Numbered from the stretch's first letter, positions 1-13,039 are shown. The stretch is DNA of 64,000 bases from Odontocerum albicorne (GCA_949825065.1 OX463848.1:26064699-26128698); one strand, 5' to 3'. The notes: a model not told the origin generated them from the letters alone. A program made the numbers and translations.

Positions 1-450
1 AATTAACGCTTTTGAACCAAGTGGCGGGGTGCTTAACAGTGTTTTGGGTTGACGTTTTTATAGGAGCTTTAAAAATCCTTTTTTTTCGAGCTGGGTGGTC
101 AAGTTTTGTTTTAAAGAGGCCCCGTCTGTGTCTCCTCACTGGATGGTGTTATTGTCAAAGCAAAAATAAGTTATTTAGTGCGATGGACAAGGATTTTTAA
201 CATTTTCTTTCCATAATAGGAGAAAAATACGAACATGGCAATAATGATTATATTTTCATGTCATAAATTGTGTATTTGGTGGTGTCAGTAAGAGGGCAGA
301 GCTAAAAGTAGATGTATGGAATATTTGAAAAGAATTAATCAAAAGATTGATGAACTATGTGATATAATGTAAGATAAAAGTTTAAATATAGTATGCTTGG
401 GCAAGACAAATAGGAAAAGGATTTTTTTGGTCTGAAAAGGTAAAAGGAGT
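1..450. other. AT-rich sequence, nothing recognised
   Basis: No gene, exon or clear repeat end is visible here. Short open frames are present but show no family motifs and sit in AT-rich sequence. The right part grades into the LINE endonuclease remnant that follows. Confidence 0.5.
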
Positions 451-451
451 G

Positions 452-1965
452 TTAGGTATGTGGTCTGGTGATAGATGGACAAATGATAATGGGGATAGAA
501 TGCTAGAAATATGTTTGGACAATAATCTTCTTGTATCAAATATGTTTTATGACCACACAAAAACCATATGTATATGTGGGAAAGAGGAAATGAACTATCA
601 TTAATTGAATACGTTTGCATGGATTCTTCACTGCAAAAGAGCAGTCTCGATACAAACTTGTTTAGAGGAGCAGATATTGGCTCAGACCATTATCTAGTGG
701 TGATCAGAATGAATATTCTTCATGGGCGATGATCTGGCATATATAAAGAAATGCAGGCCGTTAAGAATTAGACATGAGAAACTAGATGACGCAAAGAAAG
801 AGGAATTTAGAAAAAATGTGGAATGTAAAATGAGAGTGATAAGTGATGAATTTAATATTAACCGTTAGAATGCAACGCGGCGCAAAAGAGCTGCGATCGT
901 TTGTATCGAAAATTGCGACGCAGCGCAAAATCGCTGCGAGTTTCAGTGTGTGTTTGGTGCTCCGTGGGAGTGGACGTACTCTAACCTCGCGTGTAATTTG
1001 TAACGAGAGTGCATTCTTATACATTTAAAAATAACTTTTTACCCTTTTTTTTATATTATTTAAAAAAAATAACCATGTCACGTGCTATTATTATAGAAGC
1101 CAAATACATAGCACATGAAAATGTTTTGATGTGTTCATTCAGAGACAAAAAGTCCAAACCAAACCCAGTCATATTGATTTCATCCAATGCAGATACTAAT
1201 AGTGATATAATAACAGATACTAATAGATACTAATACTAATCTGACAAAATGTTGTACGTGTATTTGGACGAGCGAAGAACCCTAAAATATTGGAAAAAAG
1301 TAGTATTCAACATATTTGGAAGAATGGTGCTCAACTCTTATATTTTGTATGTTTCCAACACTACCGAAAAAAAATGACCCGGCTCCAATTCACATCGAAA
1401 ATTATTGAGGATATCGAAAAGGAGTGGATGAATCATAAAAATAACAAAAAAATTGCACTGGAAAAATTATTTTCCGATCGATCGATAAAGCGATCCCGCC
1501 TTATTTGCATTCGCTGTAGGAAAGGCCTACACGCTATTTGTACGGCAAAACATAATTGTTGAACTATTTTTTTTATATTTTTTATTTTCAAAAAGAAATA
1601 AAATACAATAATATTGATATTTTATGTTTATTTTTTCATATTCATATCAATAAACATTTTTTCTTTATTATGCAAAAAGAATTATTAAAATTGATTGATA
1701 TTTGTCTAAATTAGAGTGTTTTATTTGACACCATTATTTTTTCCTCTAAATTAATCAATATATGTATAGCAATTTTCATACATTTTTGCAAAAATTGCTT
1801 AGCACTAAAACGGTTAAAGAATAGACGAGGATGAAAAATATATTGGTGGCTACAGCAAAATATGCCTGTGGAATTGCAAAAGTTGAATGTAAAGAAGAGG
1901 ATGCATGGTATGATAAGGAAGTTAAGGACTGTGAGTAAGGAAAAAATAGAGTTATTTTTCTTTCA
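452..1965 (+). pseudogene. Decayed LINE endonuclease/RT remnant, split by a piggyBac-like insertion
   Basis: Translation of about 452-840 gives pieces typical of the apurinic-type endonuclease of RTE/Jockey-like non-LTR retrotransposons: a GDRWTNDNGDRMLE stretch, NNLLVSN, then after frame breaks FRGADIGSDHYLV, which matches the family's GxDHxLV block. Reading resumes at about 1818 with KNILVATAKYACG and AWYDKEVKDCE, the region normally between endonuclease and reverse transcriptase. The two halves are separated by the 952-bp TTAA-flanked element at 862-1813. Frames are broken and stops are present, so this is a dead copy. The clade assignment (RTE versus Jockey) is uncertain. Confidence 0.7.
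862..1813 (+). mobile_element. piggyBac-like element, internally deleted, with TTAA on both sides
   Basis: The segment lies between TTAA at 858-861 and TTAA at 1814-1817, the piggyBac target duplication. Its ends start CCGTTAGAATGC and, on the other strand, CCGTTTTAGTGC, a short imperfect inverted repeat. Inside, 1075-1230 encodes VLMCSFRDKKSKP..ILISSNAD, resembling the piggyBac block with a conserved DKR/DKK followed by a STxH-like strand. The stretch 1290-1562 encodes KKMTRLQFTSKIIEDI followed by CIRCRKGLHAICTAKHNC, like the C-terminal cysteine-rich region. The N-terminal half and catalytic aspartates are missing, so the copy is not autonomous. A GC-rich stretch at 870-1000 contrasts with the flanks and is probably the element's 5' region. 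It sits inside LINE sequence. Confidence 0.65.
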
Positions 1966-3179
1966 TATTCTAAAACCAATAATACTCAGTCTTTTTTATA
2001 CTTATGTAGTAAAAAAAATATTTACGCAATTAAATTTTTTTATACTTGCATAGTAAAAACAAGCACCCATTCCAAAATCATTTTATACAATTGAAAAACA
2101 ACGGTATGTTACATAGCATCAACCTCCAAAACGTTAATTAAAAACATACTTAACTACATTCACCACTTTTATTCTTTTAATACCCTTCTTGACACTTATA
2201 CTCCACAATATATGATATAGTATTATCCTTGTGTCAGCAATATAATTGTTAAAAAAGGGGAAAAATGGATAAAAAATTATTGGGAAAAAATTAAGTATTA
2301 AATGAAAAACTGAATATTGCAATCTTTTTATTTTATTCATATTCAATAGTCTTTAAAACTCACAAATCATCCATATATAGGGTGGATTGACTTATTTAAA
2401 AAAAAGTCTTCAATATATCAGTCAAATTTTGTTTACCTACTTGTAAACTGAAAATATTATTAAAACTAGCACAATGAATTTATTTTAAATGGCTTTATTA
2501 TTTCTATTATGTTTCACATAAAGATCAAATGCAAACCATCAAGTATTCTTAAAACTATTGTGTAATGAAGTATGGTTCTATTAAATATTATATTTACATA
2601 TGATATGTTAGGGTTATTTGAATAATAAAAGCATTTATCAACCTTCTAGTATTAAAATACTAGTTCTCCAGTAAAAAGAGTTGAACACTATTTATTAAAT
2701 TGTTTTTAAATATAATATATTGCGACCTTAACTAAGATCATCAATATGATCTGAATAATAATATAATGAAGATCCAACTCGGATTATATTGCTCAAAAAA
2801 TGTTCGACAAATGGATGTATGCAAAAAAGACAAAATCCACATTTTATCTGTTTTCAGATAATCGAAAAAATACAGAAACACTTTGTATGCACTTGTAATG
2901 AATTAATTTTTTTAAGACAAAACTGAATTATGAAATACAAATACTGCTGACATGATATTTTCCCACCTATGAGATTGAGGTATTTTCATTCAATATTTCA
3001 AATAAACAGAAAAAATGTGTTTTGTGAGTTAGGTCCTTTTTGAAAATACACATCTAAATGTAATTCAAAATGTTAGCTCTTCTCAGTTGTACACTTATTA
3101 CTAAGTATCGTGTCTCACTTTCATTACAGTTTTTCATGATTCTGCTCCATTAATTACACTCTGCACTTGAAAAACAGTG
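1966..3179. other. AT-rich intergenic DNA, no gene seen
   Basis: I find no exon, RNA gene or repeat end here. Composition is very AT-rich with poly-A/T runs. It lies between LINE debris and the 3' side of PIGQ. Confidence 0.5.
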
Positions 3180-3870
3180 GTTAAGGGTAATCCTATTGCA
3201 TCCTTCACTTGATCGATTCAATGTATCTGAGATCTTCTTCCTCTTACTTGTTTTGTTCAATGTCATGAGGGTGGCCCGTTGGCATCGTACGAGCTTAATC
3301 AATGTACAGTACCCGGCGGTAAGTAATACACATCGGGCTTAAGAAAGAGACTGTCGGCCATAATTAGCTAACTTTGGCTTTGTAGAGCATCGTCTCTGTC
3401 CCTAGAACGCTTGAAAACGACTGACAAATCGCGACGGAGCATGTGTATGAATGACAAGAGACGATACTCTACAAAGCCGAATCTAGCCGATTATGGCCGG
3501 CAGTCTCTTTCTTAAGCCCGATGTGTATTACTTACCTTGTGTATTACTTACCGTCGGGTTAAGTTATGTGCCTTCCTTTCATGCCTCTAGTAACCATAAG
3601 TCTCTTTCGGCACAGGCGATCTGCCCAAATAATTGAAACACTCATCATAGGCTGGTTGTTGACAATTGCCAGCAACACTCATCTCTTCCAGAACAAATGC
3701 ATTAGTATGTCTTACCATCCATGAAACTCGTAGCATCCATCTCCAGCACACATTTCAAATACATTTTACGTCTCTTGCTTACATGAACATTGCAAAGATG
3801 AAAGACCTCACCAGATGCATTTTTGTGGTGATAGTGATGGTTCTGATCTCCCATATGTTTTCTAGCTTGA
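3180..3870 (-). pseudogene. LINE reverse-transcriptase C-terminal remnant, split by a MITE
   Basis: Minus-strand translation of about 3565-3870 yields IWEIRTITITTKMHL and WRWMLRVSWMVRHTN, which resembles the region after the RT domain in RTE/Jockey-like LINEs (usual form: 'WRRMLRISWxxRxTN'). Minus-strand translation of 3180-3300 gives a piece like the LINE's terminal RxRxxxxDxL segment. The two are separated by the foldback element at 3307-3560. Several stops are present, so it is inactive. Confidence 0.55.
3307..3560. mobile_element. Foldback MITE, copy 1 (CAGTACCCGGCGG ends, TA target)
   Basis: The left end is TA then CAGTACCCGGCGGTAAGTAA. The two halves are inverted copies: TACACATCGGGCTTAAGAAA near 3328 is answered by its reverse complement at about 3508-3531, and GGCTTTGTAGAGCATCGTC near 3374 by the reverse complement near 3460. 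Arms are about 90 bp around a roughly 60-bp spacer. The right end has a small local duplication of TGTATTACTTACC and a decayed terminus, so only the left TA is clean. It shares its ends with the copy at 21522-21739. TA targets with CAGT-starting ends fit a Tc1/mariner/pogo-mobilised non-autonomous element, which is inference. No coding capacity. Confidence 0.8.
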
Positions 3871-4082
3871 ACATTATTGTTAGTTAAATAATAATTATTC
3901 ATAAACTGTGAACACTGCTGTGAAATTGTAGTTATGTATTTAATAATAATAAAACTCAATTGCAAAGTGCACAAAAAAATACAGACTATTTGTTTTGATT
4001 AAGTAGTATAATATAAAACATGTTTAATAGACTTAGTCATAGGAGATATGAAATATGACTCGTTTTAAAAACCTTCCATCTC

Positions 4083-7000
4083 TTAAACAGGATATAGAAG
4101 TTTTCCTCGACATAACGTTGAAATGATTTCTCCCCACTGGATAGATGAAGGTTTCAATACAGGTGGTTGATACTTTTTCATAAGTTGAAATATGGATGAA
4201 AATTGTAGCGTCACATCCAATAATATTGGTTTGTTTATTAGTTCCACCTCTGGAATAAGAGATATGTTGATCTCACCTAAAAAAATATATATAAATATAT
4301 ATATGAAAAAAATTGTAAGAAATCGGATGTTAACTATTTTGATAACCTGTCGTGCATATCAATGAATCTTAAATTTGGAAATCAACCTTTTGCAACATGT
4401 TTTTTTTTGTTTTGGTTGGAATTTTTTTATCTACATTGAAAAGAGAATCCAGAGAAAAATAATAATACAATTCAAAGAGCTATAATTATTATACTCTTAA
4501 GAAAATAAAATTTGAGTAATTTATAGGCTCAACTAGCCCCATTGGACTTATCTAGTAATATCTATTCAAACACCTATGGTTATTGATTACTGACATCATA
4601 ACTTTAAGCTTACATTTGAACCTAATTCCACCTTAATTTATTACTTGCCTTATGTTATGAATTTCATTTTATGAATTAAAAAACAAGGTGCTCTAGAGTT
4701 GGTATTTTGCTATCAAAACATGATATAAAAGTCGTCTATTTATAAATTATTTGATGAGAATGAGTCTCACTGCACAGTAAAAAGTTTTATTTTATTAAAA
4801 GAAATCTGATTTTCATGGTGTAAAAGCATTCCAGGTTTGAGTCAGGTTTTCATTCGAGGCTTTTTTCTATTCAAATTTATTTTTATACAGGTTCTAAGTA
4901 GCTGCTATACCTTAATTCTTAGTGGCATGCGTTACAAAATATCACTTTGTATGCATTTTTTATTGCACAATGGAGATTATGAACAATTGTCATAACACAC
5001 AGTAATACAGAACATTCAATCTGAAGATGCATCACAAACTAAAGTATTATTTTTGAAAGGTTTTATAACAGTTAAAGGTACAAACCGAAACATGGTGTGG
5101 CGGTAATTATTTATTTTGTGGTTCTATATTTTACAAATTTCACAACAGTTTTATTTTATTATTTGATACAGAATAGTGATTAGGGATGAATGTAAACTTA
5201 AGGTTGATGTGTTGTGTAAGATGAAGAAGAGCACTCATAGATGGTTTGGGCATGTGGAATGAATGAACGAAGAAAGTGTGGTAGATGTGAGTGTAAAGCG
5301 TGGTAGAGGAAGACTAAGGAAAGTATGGTTGGATCAAGTGTGATATTTTGAAAGAAAATGTACAAAGTTATAGAGAAATTGTAGGAGCTGTATGAGAAGG
5401 TGTATGGATGTAGAAGAGCCAAAAGATATGTGCAATAGGAAAATCTGGTGCTCTCTACTTTCTGTCTATCCCAAGTGTTTCCACTTCACGTTTCATAAAT
5501 CAAAGTTGGTACCAAAATACTAATATGGACTATCATCTTAACAGATTTTGATACTGTCCGCTTCAAATATATATGTTTTAGTACCCCATTATCTTTGTTT
5601 CCTATCATTAATTTGTATTTTTTTATATAAATCTTAGTTTTTTATCATACATGATATATCTGCAAACTCACCTGCAATACGAGTAGATTTAATCAGTCTC
5701 AAGAATATTAAATATATTGGTAACGACTGAATGATGTATCGAATCCACATTAGTAATCCACCCAATATAACTAAAATAATACGGAACTGGAAAAAATGTA
5801 AAGTAATAAGACAGTAAAAGGTAAAAATAGAAAAAAAATGTGTTCTGTTACTAAATTACTAAAAAGAACTCCTGGCAACACTAATAACACATCAAACATA
5901 TTTTATTATATGACACATACAGGTTATATGTGTTTTAATTTTTTATCCAATAAAGCAGCACAATATAGATCTAACTCTACACAAGAGCAAAATCTTTGCA
6001 AACTTTCAAAAAAGGTATGCACCCTAGAAAGTTGAATATAAAAAACAGTTTTTCCCTTTAAACACTGAGGATCTTAACCAGTGTACACTGCCTATTGAAA
6101 TAATCATACAATGAAATATTTAATGGCAATAAGCCCCCACATGGCAATAAGCCCCAGTTGTATTGCATAAAACTAAGGAGTAACACAATACAACCTTTGT
6201 TAAAAAAAACAGGAAACGCTTTAAATTTTGTAAAAAACATAACATTATGAACACCCTCTCTCTTGGTCTTTTTCTTCTCCCAAGGTGTTCAAAGAGGGTA
6301 CTTTGGAAGTTGCACTTCATGCATTCTTTCCACATCTCCTGTCTATGTAAGTCTTTAGAGCTTAATATGTATAGAGTCAAGTATCTCCGTATAAATTATA
6401 CATTTCCTCATTATGTTTTCCAAACTACCATTATTGACAACTGATTCTCAAGATTTTTTTTAATTTGTCCATACATTATGATTAAAGACAACAGCATAAT
6501 AGATAATTTGTCCATACATTATGATTATAGACAACACCATAATAGATCATTTGTCCATACATTGTGATTATAGATAACAGCATAATAGATAATTTCAAAG
6601 ATTCAAATAAAAAGTTAAAATAAAGATTTTTTTTTTAATTTGAAAGACAAACAAAAATTTATTGACTATGAGTTCGCTTTTTGTATGAAAGTGGTAAAAT
6701 ATAAATAGAATTTAAAAAAGGAAGATATAAAAATAATATTTTAGTAAAAATTACTCACTGTTGCAAACACTACATAATACAGTGCAGTAGTCGGCATTAA
6801 GAACAATAAAATTGTAAAGGCAAGAGTTCCAACAAATAACTGGTGATAATTATATTCGCAAGAATCTACACCACCTCGAAGAGGGTTGTGCTTTCTTCCT
6901 AGGAAAAGTCTCCAAAGTGCAATCAAACCACTTATTTGAATATTATACAACCTAAAACAATAACAACATTTAATCGATAAGTCCCAAAATATAACAACAT

Positions 7001-10000
7001 CATATTCCTAGTATGTACTCAGATGAATAGAGAATAATAAGAGTTATTGAACAGCATGTTCAATAGGTGTTGGGTACTAAAATACAAAAACTTCATCTAA
7101 ACAATGTTAAGATTTATTAAAATTATGGTTAAATAAAAAAAACAGTAAATCATTGTCAATTTTAATATATGGAAGTGAACATTAGATGTGTCACAAACAC
7201 TAATCAAATAAATGAGTGACAGAATATCAAATTAAGTTATTATACTCGTAGATAAATCTGAACTTAGGACCGATGTAGAATATGATAAAAAGTGCCAAAT
7301 GACATGATTTGGGCAGGTCGAATAGATAAGTGATTAAAAATACAATTCAAATGTGAGTAGAAGGCATGGTAGAAGACTGAGAAAAGTATGCAAGTACCAA
7401 CTGAATGAGATTTTGAAGGAAAGAAATGGAAAAAAATCACAAAAATCAACAGAACTGTTTTAATGCTGACGGAATAAGAGGTGTAACCTGCAATACAAAA
7501 GTCTGATGTTCGATTCTCTCTGCATATACCAATAAGGAAATGGTATGTGTATTCTATAGGAAGTAAACATATATGATACTATGTAGCATCAAAAGTTTTT
7601 TTTTTGATAAAAGAAAACATCTTGATGCAGCATCCAAAATACCTATTACAAGTATAGTAAAAAACATCTCAATATTTTTTAAATAGATATTAAAAATAAA
7701 ATGTGTAAAAATATAAAACCTCAGTAAAAATACAATCTTAATTTAGCATACTGCTACTTGTTTTAATGTACCTAGTTATACGATTAGTTCTAATAAAAAG
7801 AAAATTGATTATTTCAAAAGAAACAAGAAACTGCTTGCACTAGTATTTATCCAATTTTTATTATCTACAGTAAAAAATATTCTACATTATCTCAATTTGC
7901 CTTGACAAAAACCCCCAAGTGTATCGACTAGTTTGTTATGACTCTATTTTCACAATGCGTTGTTAAGGACTTTTATAGGAATTGTACTATAATTACAACT
8001 TATTGGATTATAGTCTGGGAATAAAGGCTAAACTTCGGTACTCGTGAACTGCAGAATGTTGGTTTTAAGTCAATTTCATGTAGTTTTGTGATGTTTTGGC
8101 CATATGAGTTGAAGCTGAGCTTTACTAGAAAACACACTTTTGTGGAGAATGTTGTAAGTTTGTATCACTCTTAGTAACACATCTGTTGAACCATAATGCC
8201 TTTTTTCACCACTTTTTCACAAAATGTTGAAGAATTTCGCCTTCCTTGATTATTATACTTATACGAGGGTTGCTACTTAAGTTTTGACACAGACAAGTAA
8301 AAACAAATATTTATCATCGAAAATGGCTTTATTGTTTTTCAAAATACTCTCCATGAAGATCAATACACTTTTGCATGCGTTTGAACCAATTTTCGAAGCA
8401 CTTTTTTCAATCCGAATGAGGTAACTTCAAAACATGCGTTTTGAACGCATCAACCGCTTCTTCAGGTGTCGAAAAATGTTGACTTCGCAATTTATTTTTG
8501 ATGTTCGGGAATAAAAAGAAGTCATTGGATGCCAAATTAGGGCTGTACGGCGGATGACCCATCAATTCGATGTTTTGAGTCTTCTAAAAGTCACTTGTTT
8601 GAGCCGATGTGTGAGAGCTCGCATTGTCGTGGTGGAGAATGATCCGTCTTCGGCGGTTGGTTTTCTTCATTTCTCCGAACACTTCTGGCAAACAAATGGT
8701 GGTGTACCATTCATAATTGACCGTACGACGTTCCACTAAAAGCACTGTTTCGACATGACTATTTATACCGAAAAAACAAGCCACCATTTGCTTCGAAGTG
8801 CTTTGTGCGCGAACAATTTTTGTTGGATTTGGCTCGTCTTGAAAGACCCATACAGTCGACTGCTGTTTAGTTTCTGGATCATATGCATAGATCCACGATT
8901 CGTCGCCTGTCACGATCTTATAGACGTCTTTTGAAGCACCGCGATCGAATTTTTTCAACATTTCTTTGGACCAATCGACACGAGCCTTTTTTTTAGCGAT
9001 TGTCAAATTATGCGGTATCCAACGCAATCAAATCTTTTTGACGGCCAAATGTTCATGCAATATTGAATATATGCGAGTGGAACTAATGTCCAAACATGCC
9101 TCAATCTCACGATAAGTCATATGACAATCTTGCAATATCAGTTCACGCACAGCATCAATGTTTTCTGGCACAACAACCGATTTCGGACGACCTTCACAAA
9201 ATTCGTCCTGGAGCGAACTACGACCATGACTGAATTCGGAAAACCAGCGAAACACAGTGGCCCGGGATGGTGCTTCGTCACTAAAAGTCGAAGAGAGTTG
9301 ATCGGCACACTGTTGTTAAGTTAGTCCACGTCAAAAATCATCGCACGAAAATGTTCACCATTTAATTCCATTTTTGGCCGAGATGAATTTTTTAAGTCAC
9401 TGTAAACAACACAAAAAGCACTCGTATGACAAAACTTTCTGAGCACATATACCATTAAAAATGTCAAACTTTACAATGCTGTTATCAGAGTTGACGTATC
9501 TACACTGGTGTTGCCATATTTCAAAACTTAAGTAGCAACCCTCGTATATGCTACAAAATTAATGACCTACACCAAAAGGCTCAGTGTTTAGGGATTACAA
9601 AACAATAATTAACAGACAGCTTGCTTTGAACTATCCAAAATGGTCAACTTAACTTTCTTTATAACAGAACTTATTATAGCACTAGATAAATTCAATTTAT
9701 GATTCGAAACAAATTGTCATTTAACCCCTGAAATATAACTAAAATTTGATTTTAAGATCACTTCCATAATGTGAAGAATTAATAAATTTGATTTATAATA
9801 TATGGTGACAGCCTTGAAACCGGTAAGGGTATACCGTTACAAAAAAGTGAAATAAACAGTGTTTGATAAAACAAATTACAATGTCTTTAAACCTCCACAA
9901 TGTTAATGCCTTAACTATAAATAATATACTTTTAATGTATTATAAACACTATGTTTTAAGTCAAATCATTGAATTTTTATAAAAATATTAACATTAATAC

Positions 10001-13000
10001 CAAAATGTCGTACCTCGCAGCATATGTGTAGATGCAATAAACATGAAAACTTGCAAGAGACAACAAATCAGCAAGAATAGCTGTCTGAAATGTAATTCCT
10101 AGCATTCCCGTGTATTGAAAAATTTTAAAAGCCAATTCCAAAACATCTCTTATGATTACTGAAAAATAAATTAAGTATTTTATTAATAAAACACAACTTT
10201 TTTTTAAATTGGATATTAGAAAAAAAAATTTAAAAATCACCTAAAAACATCCACCACAACTCAATGTGATATAAGAAAAATTTCCCTAACATATTATTAA
10301 ATGCATGATTTAGTTTTAATCCTGCTGGAGACCCCATCAACCATTTGAGTAATGATCTTAAATTATCAACAATCAACTGAAAAAAAAGAGAATAAAAAGA
10401 TTATATTGTATACAAATAAAGTACAAATTATTATTCCTATTACAAATATTTGAATAGTACAAGTCTTCTTACTTCCAAGAATTTAAACAACTCATCTACT
10501 GGAAGTTGGGTCCATTGATTGATCCAATACAAAATAAGCAATCCGATAATAAAATCAACGATCATGGATGCCATCAAGTTGCCAACTCTCACTGAAACCT
10601 GAAAAAAGTTGTTTATTTATATTATATATACATTTTTAATTTGACTAATGTCTTAGAAATAATTATGTAAACTATAATTTATTATCGTACCTTAATTTAA
10701 TGAGACTTTCTAACCTGTAATTAATGTCCGACTTGAACTTGATTTTCAAAATAATAAATGAAATAATAAACTATCCTTAGTTATTGGAATTGATTTCCTT
10801 TTGAATACCTTTGAGTAGCATGAGATTGCAGGATATATTCCAATGTGAGAGTTATACTATAGAACTAACTATTACTCGAATTATCCCGTGCCTGATTTAC
10901 ATTGATTGGAAAATGAGTATGTTGCAATCTCAGACATATTTAAAGACAGTTTTAATGCATTTAAAAGTTTTCGGTCATTTATTTATTTCTTTCGTCTCTT
11001 TGATATATTTTCTCTCTCTTAAATTTACCAAGATCTCTAAAAAATATGTTGATTGTTTGATGTGTATTGAGTGGATGAATTATAGGAATATATTATTGTT
11101 TTTATTTTTCCTAAACAATTTACAGCCCTGGCCTGTTGTAAGCTTGGTATATATGAATACAGATTCAATAAATATGCATGTACATACTCCATTCTGATAT
11201 TTTTGTGTTATGAGTCATGTTAATGTTAATACTTTTTGTAACACTTTGATTCTGTATTCATGCGTACTTTAAATTCTAATTTGAATTGAATTATTGTAAC
11301 TATTTTTGATGGTCAAAAACGATCATCCATTATACTAAATAAAAATAATAATGTCTAAAAACAATACGTATTGTCATATTCACTAATATTTAAAATCAAT
11401 TTGGTGTATTTTGGTCTCATTTATATGTTACAGTTAAGTATTAAAGCTTAATTCAAACAAAATTTTAATTTGATGATTGAATTTACTGAGAAAAAAGATA
11501 GCAATATCATATTAAGTTATTTCCAGCGTTAATTAAAATTAAATTATTATTATAGAGAAGATTTCTCAGTTTTGAGAACAGATACCTTAAGAGGATATCA
11601 GCAGGTGGGATCATGTGACAAATGAAATAGTTCATCTTCAGTTTTTTATCACCTGCAAGGTACTAGAAAAATCAGGTGTCCATCCTACACAATATACCGG
11701 TAATACTACACGGAGATTTAGTCTTAGCCTAAAGTGGGAGGACACAGAGTGCCGAGCTGTGGACCAACCTAGTTAGAGGTGATTTATAGCATCCTTGTGT
11801 TCCTGATGGAATGCATTGGATAATGCTGTCAAAAAATATATTTTCTTCATAAGCACCTCAGTGTTAATAATTGTGCCCCACTTTATGAATGACTCTTCTT
11901 TAGTTTTCATGGGATTCCGTTGAACTGAGAGCATTTTTTAATGGTAGGCCCATGAAATTCTACACTTGTTCCATCCAATCAGATAGTTCTAATAATAAAA
12001 GTACAATTTATATAGTGCAGTTTACAGAGCAGGCTTTCCTCAAAAGAGCAGATTCTACCTCTTTGACTTCCAATGCTACCAGTCACAACAAACCTTTTAA
12101 TGCTTTCACCATTTCGCCGTATAATATGGCCAAAAATTAACAATGCACATATGACAACTGGACAGAAAAAGTAGATATGTCTAAAAGATATATCTGATTT
12201 TTCTATGACTATCCTCCTTGATTAAGTAAATTGTTTTCATAAAAAATCTAATTCGATACAAGTTCTTGTCAACAACATCCTTAAATTAAAATACATAGTT
12301 TTAACTATTTTTATTCAATTTAGGGCTGGATAGTAATAAATTCAGAACCATAAATAATGTTTACCTTTTTTTCTCTCCAAATGCAATATAAACTCCAATA
12401 TATTGAATTAACAAAACTTTGAAACTGCATACACAAATTGGAATATTTACACAAAGTACCAAATAATGTAGAAAATAAATTGAAAATTGTGTACTCGTAT
12501 AAATATCTTGTTGGATCCGTATCTACCACAAATTGTTTAGGACATATACAATGGTTATGTTTGATGATCGTTTTCAATATCTCGAACTGATTTTTATCAC
12601 CTAATTTAACAGGTATTTTTTGGTTTGGTTGACTGCTAAAAAAGTCTTCAGATTTCAATATCGAATTGTAATCGTAAAACATAATAACACAATTTCTTAT
12701 CATTGAAGAAAGGTCAATAATCTGTCCGTTGATCTTTAATTCCTTCAAATTGACCTTTTTGTTCGTCATTTCTAAGCATAAGTAACTTAAATTCGATTCG
12801 AAGTCATACGAAATTATTCGAGATTTATTCTTACAAACAAAGCAATCTAAGACAGCGGAAGAATTTAGTTGGTTCCATTCATTACAGCAGTTATTTTTTA
12901 AATTCTCTCCAGGGTATTTATCATATATATAAATGCCTAAAACATTATCTAAACTTTCCACAGTATAACCTTTTAGACGGCCGCTTTCTTTTAATCTCCA

Positions 13001-13039
13001 AAAATTAGGAACAAATATATTTATATCATACACATTCAT
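4083..13039 (-). CDS. PIGQ: PIGQ/GPI1, GPI-GlcNAc transferase subunit Q (7 exons)
   Basis: Minus-strand exons: 12365-13039, 10473-10598, 10241-10376, 10014-10158, 6759-6951, 5672-5786, 4083-4276. All junctions are GT/AG and phases agree; the product is 527 residues. The first in-frame ATG (13039) begins [14 protein letters not shown]. The Gpi1 domain runs from about residue 180 to 464. Family signatures include [71 protein letters not shown] and [11 protein letters not shown], matching the conserved core of human PIGQ, with several membrane segments in between. In the family, PIGQ belongs to the endoplasmic reticulum GPI-N-acetylglucosaminyltransferase complex that adds GlcNAc to phosphatidylinositol. 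The N-terminal 180 residues are divergent. The 3-kb intron 4 carries a dead mariner. It faces TTC39C head to head. Confidence 0.95.
5190..5470 (+). pseudogene. LINE C-terminal tail remnant in PIGQ region
   Basis: Plus-strand reading of 5205-5345 gives [14 protein letters not shown], then [16 protein letters not shown], the characteristic end of the post-RT region of RTE-like LINEs (RWFGHVxRM ... GRPRxxWLDxV). Frame breaks show it is dead. It lies in PIGQ intron 6, between exons 6 and 7, antisense to the gene. Confidence 0.65.
6456..6597. repeat. Tandem repeat, about 43-bp unit, three copies
   Basis: The unit contains TTTGTCCATACATTATGATT, followed by a segment like AGACAACAGCATAATAGAT. It occurs three times in a row with a few substitutions, beginning near 6464, 6508 and 6551. 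It lies in PIGQ intron 5. Likely a small minisatellite with no coding role. Confidence 0.85.
7250..7520 (+). pseudogene. Decayed LINE tail, related to the copy at 5.2-5.5 kb
   Basis: The nucleotide pattern parallels the 5190-5470 remnant: an AAATGACATGATTTGGGCAG block in place of the RWFGHV-coding stretch, then GGCATGGTAGAAGACTGAG in place of the GRGRLRK-coding stretch. It has many stops and sits in PIGQ intron 4. Confidence 0.5.
8264..9544 (-). mobile_element. mariner element, complete ends, dead transposase
   Basis: The element is 1281 bp with TA on both sides (8262-8263 and 9545-9546). Its inverted ends are identical for 24 bp, starting CGAGGGTTGCTACTTAAGTT. The minus-strand transposase is recognisable from N to C terminus: [15 protein letters not shown], a WIPHNLT block, [19 protein letters not shown] and [13 protein letters not shown], the catalytic-core region of mariner enzymes. 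Stops interrupt it after LAVKKI and after AQTSDF, and more occur at its start and end, so it cannot make enzyme. It lies in PIGQ intron 4, in the same orientation as the gene. Confidence 0.92.
9805..9925 (+). repeat. Single arm of a dispersed repeat (GAAACCGGTA family)
   Basis: The stretch AGCCTTGAAACCGGTAAGGG, continuing through a GTGAAATAAACAGTGTTTGA block and an AATGTCTTTAAACCTCC block, matches both arms of the inverted repeat at 48574-48813. Here it is a lone copy in PIGQ intron 4. The family may derive from terminal repeats of a Penelope-like element, which is inference. Confidence 0.7.
10599..12364. other. PIGQ intron 1, nothing recognised
   Basis: This 1.77-kb intron holds no repeat end or coding motif I can identify. 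A 128-codon open frame at 10811-11197 has no family features and an AT-driven composition. Confidence 0.5.

Noticed and set aside
10811..11197. 128-codon open frame in PIGQ intron 1
   Set aside because: No recognisable domain, hydrophobic AT-driven composition, lies wholly in an intron, no splice or promoter context.
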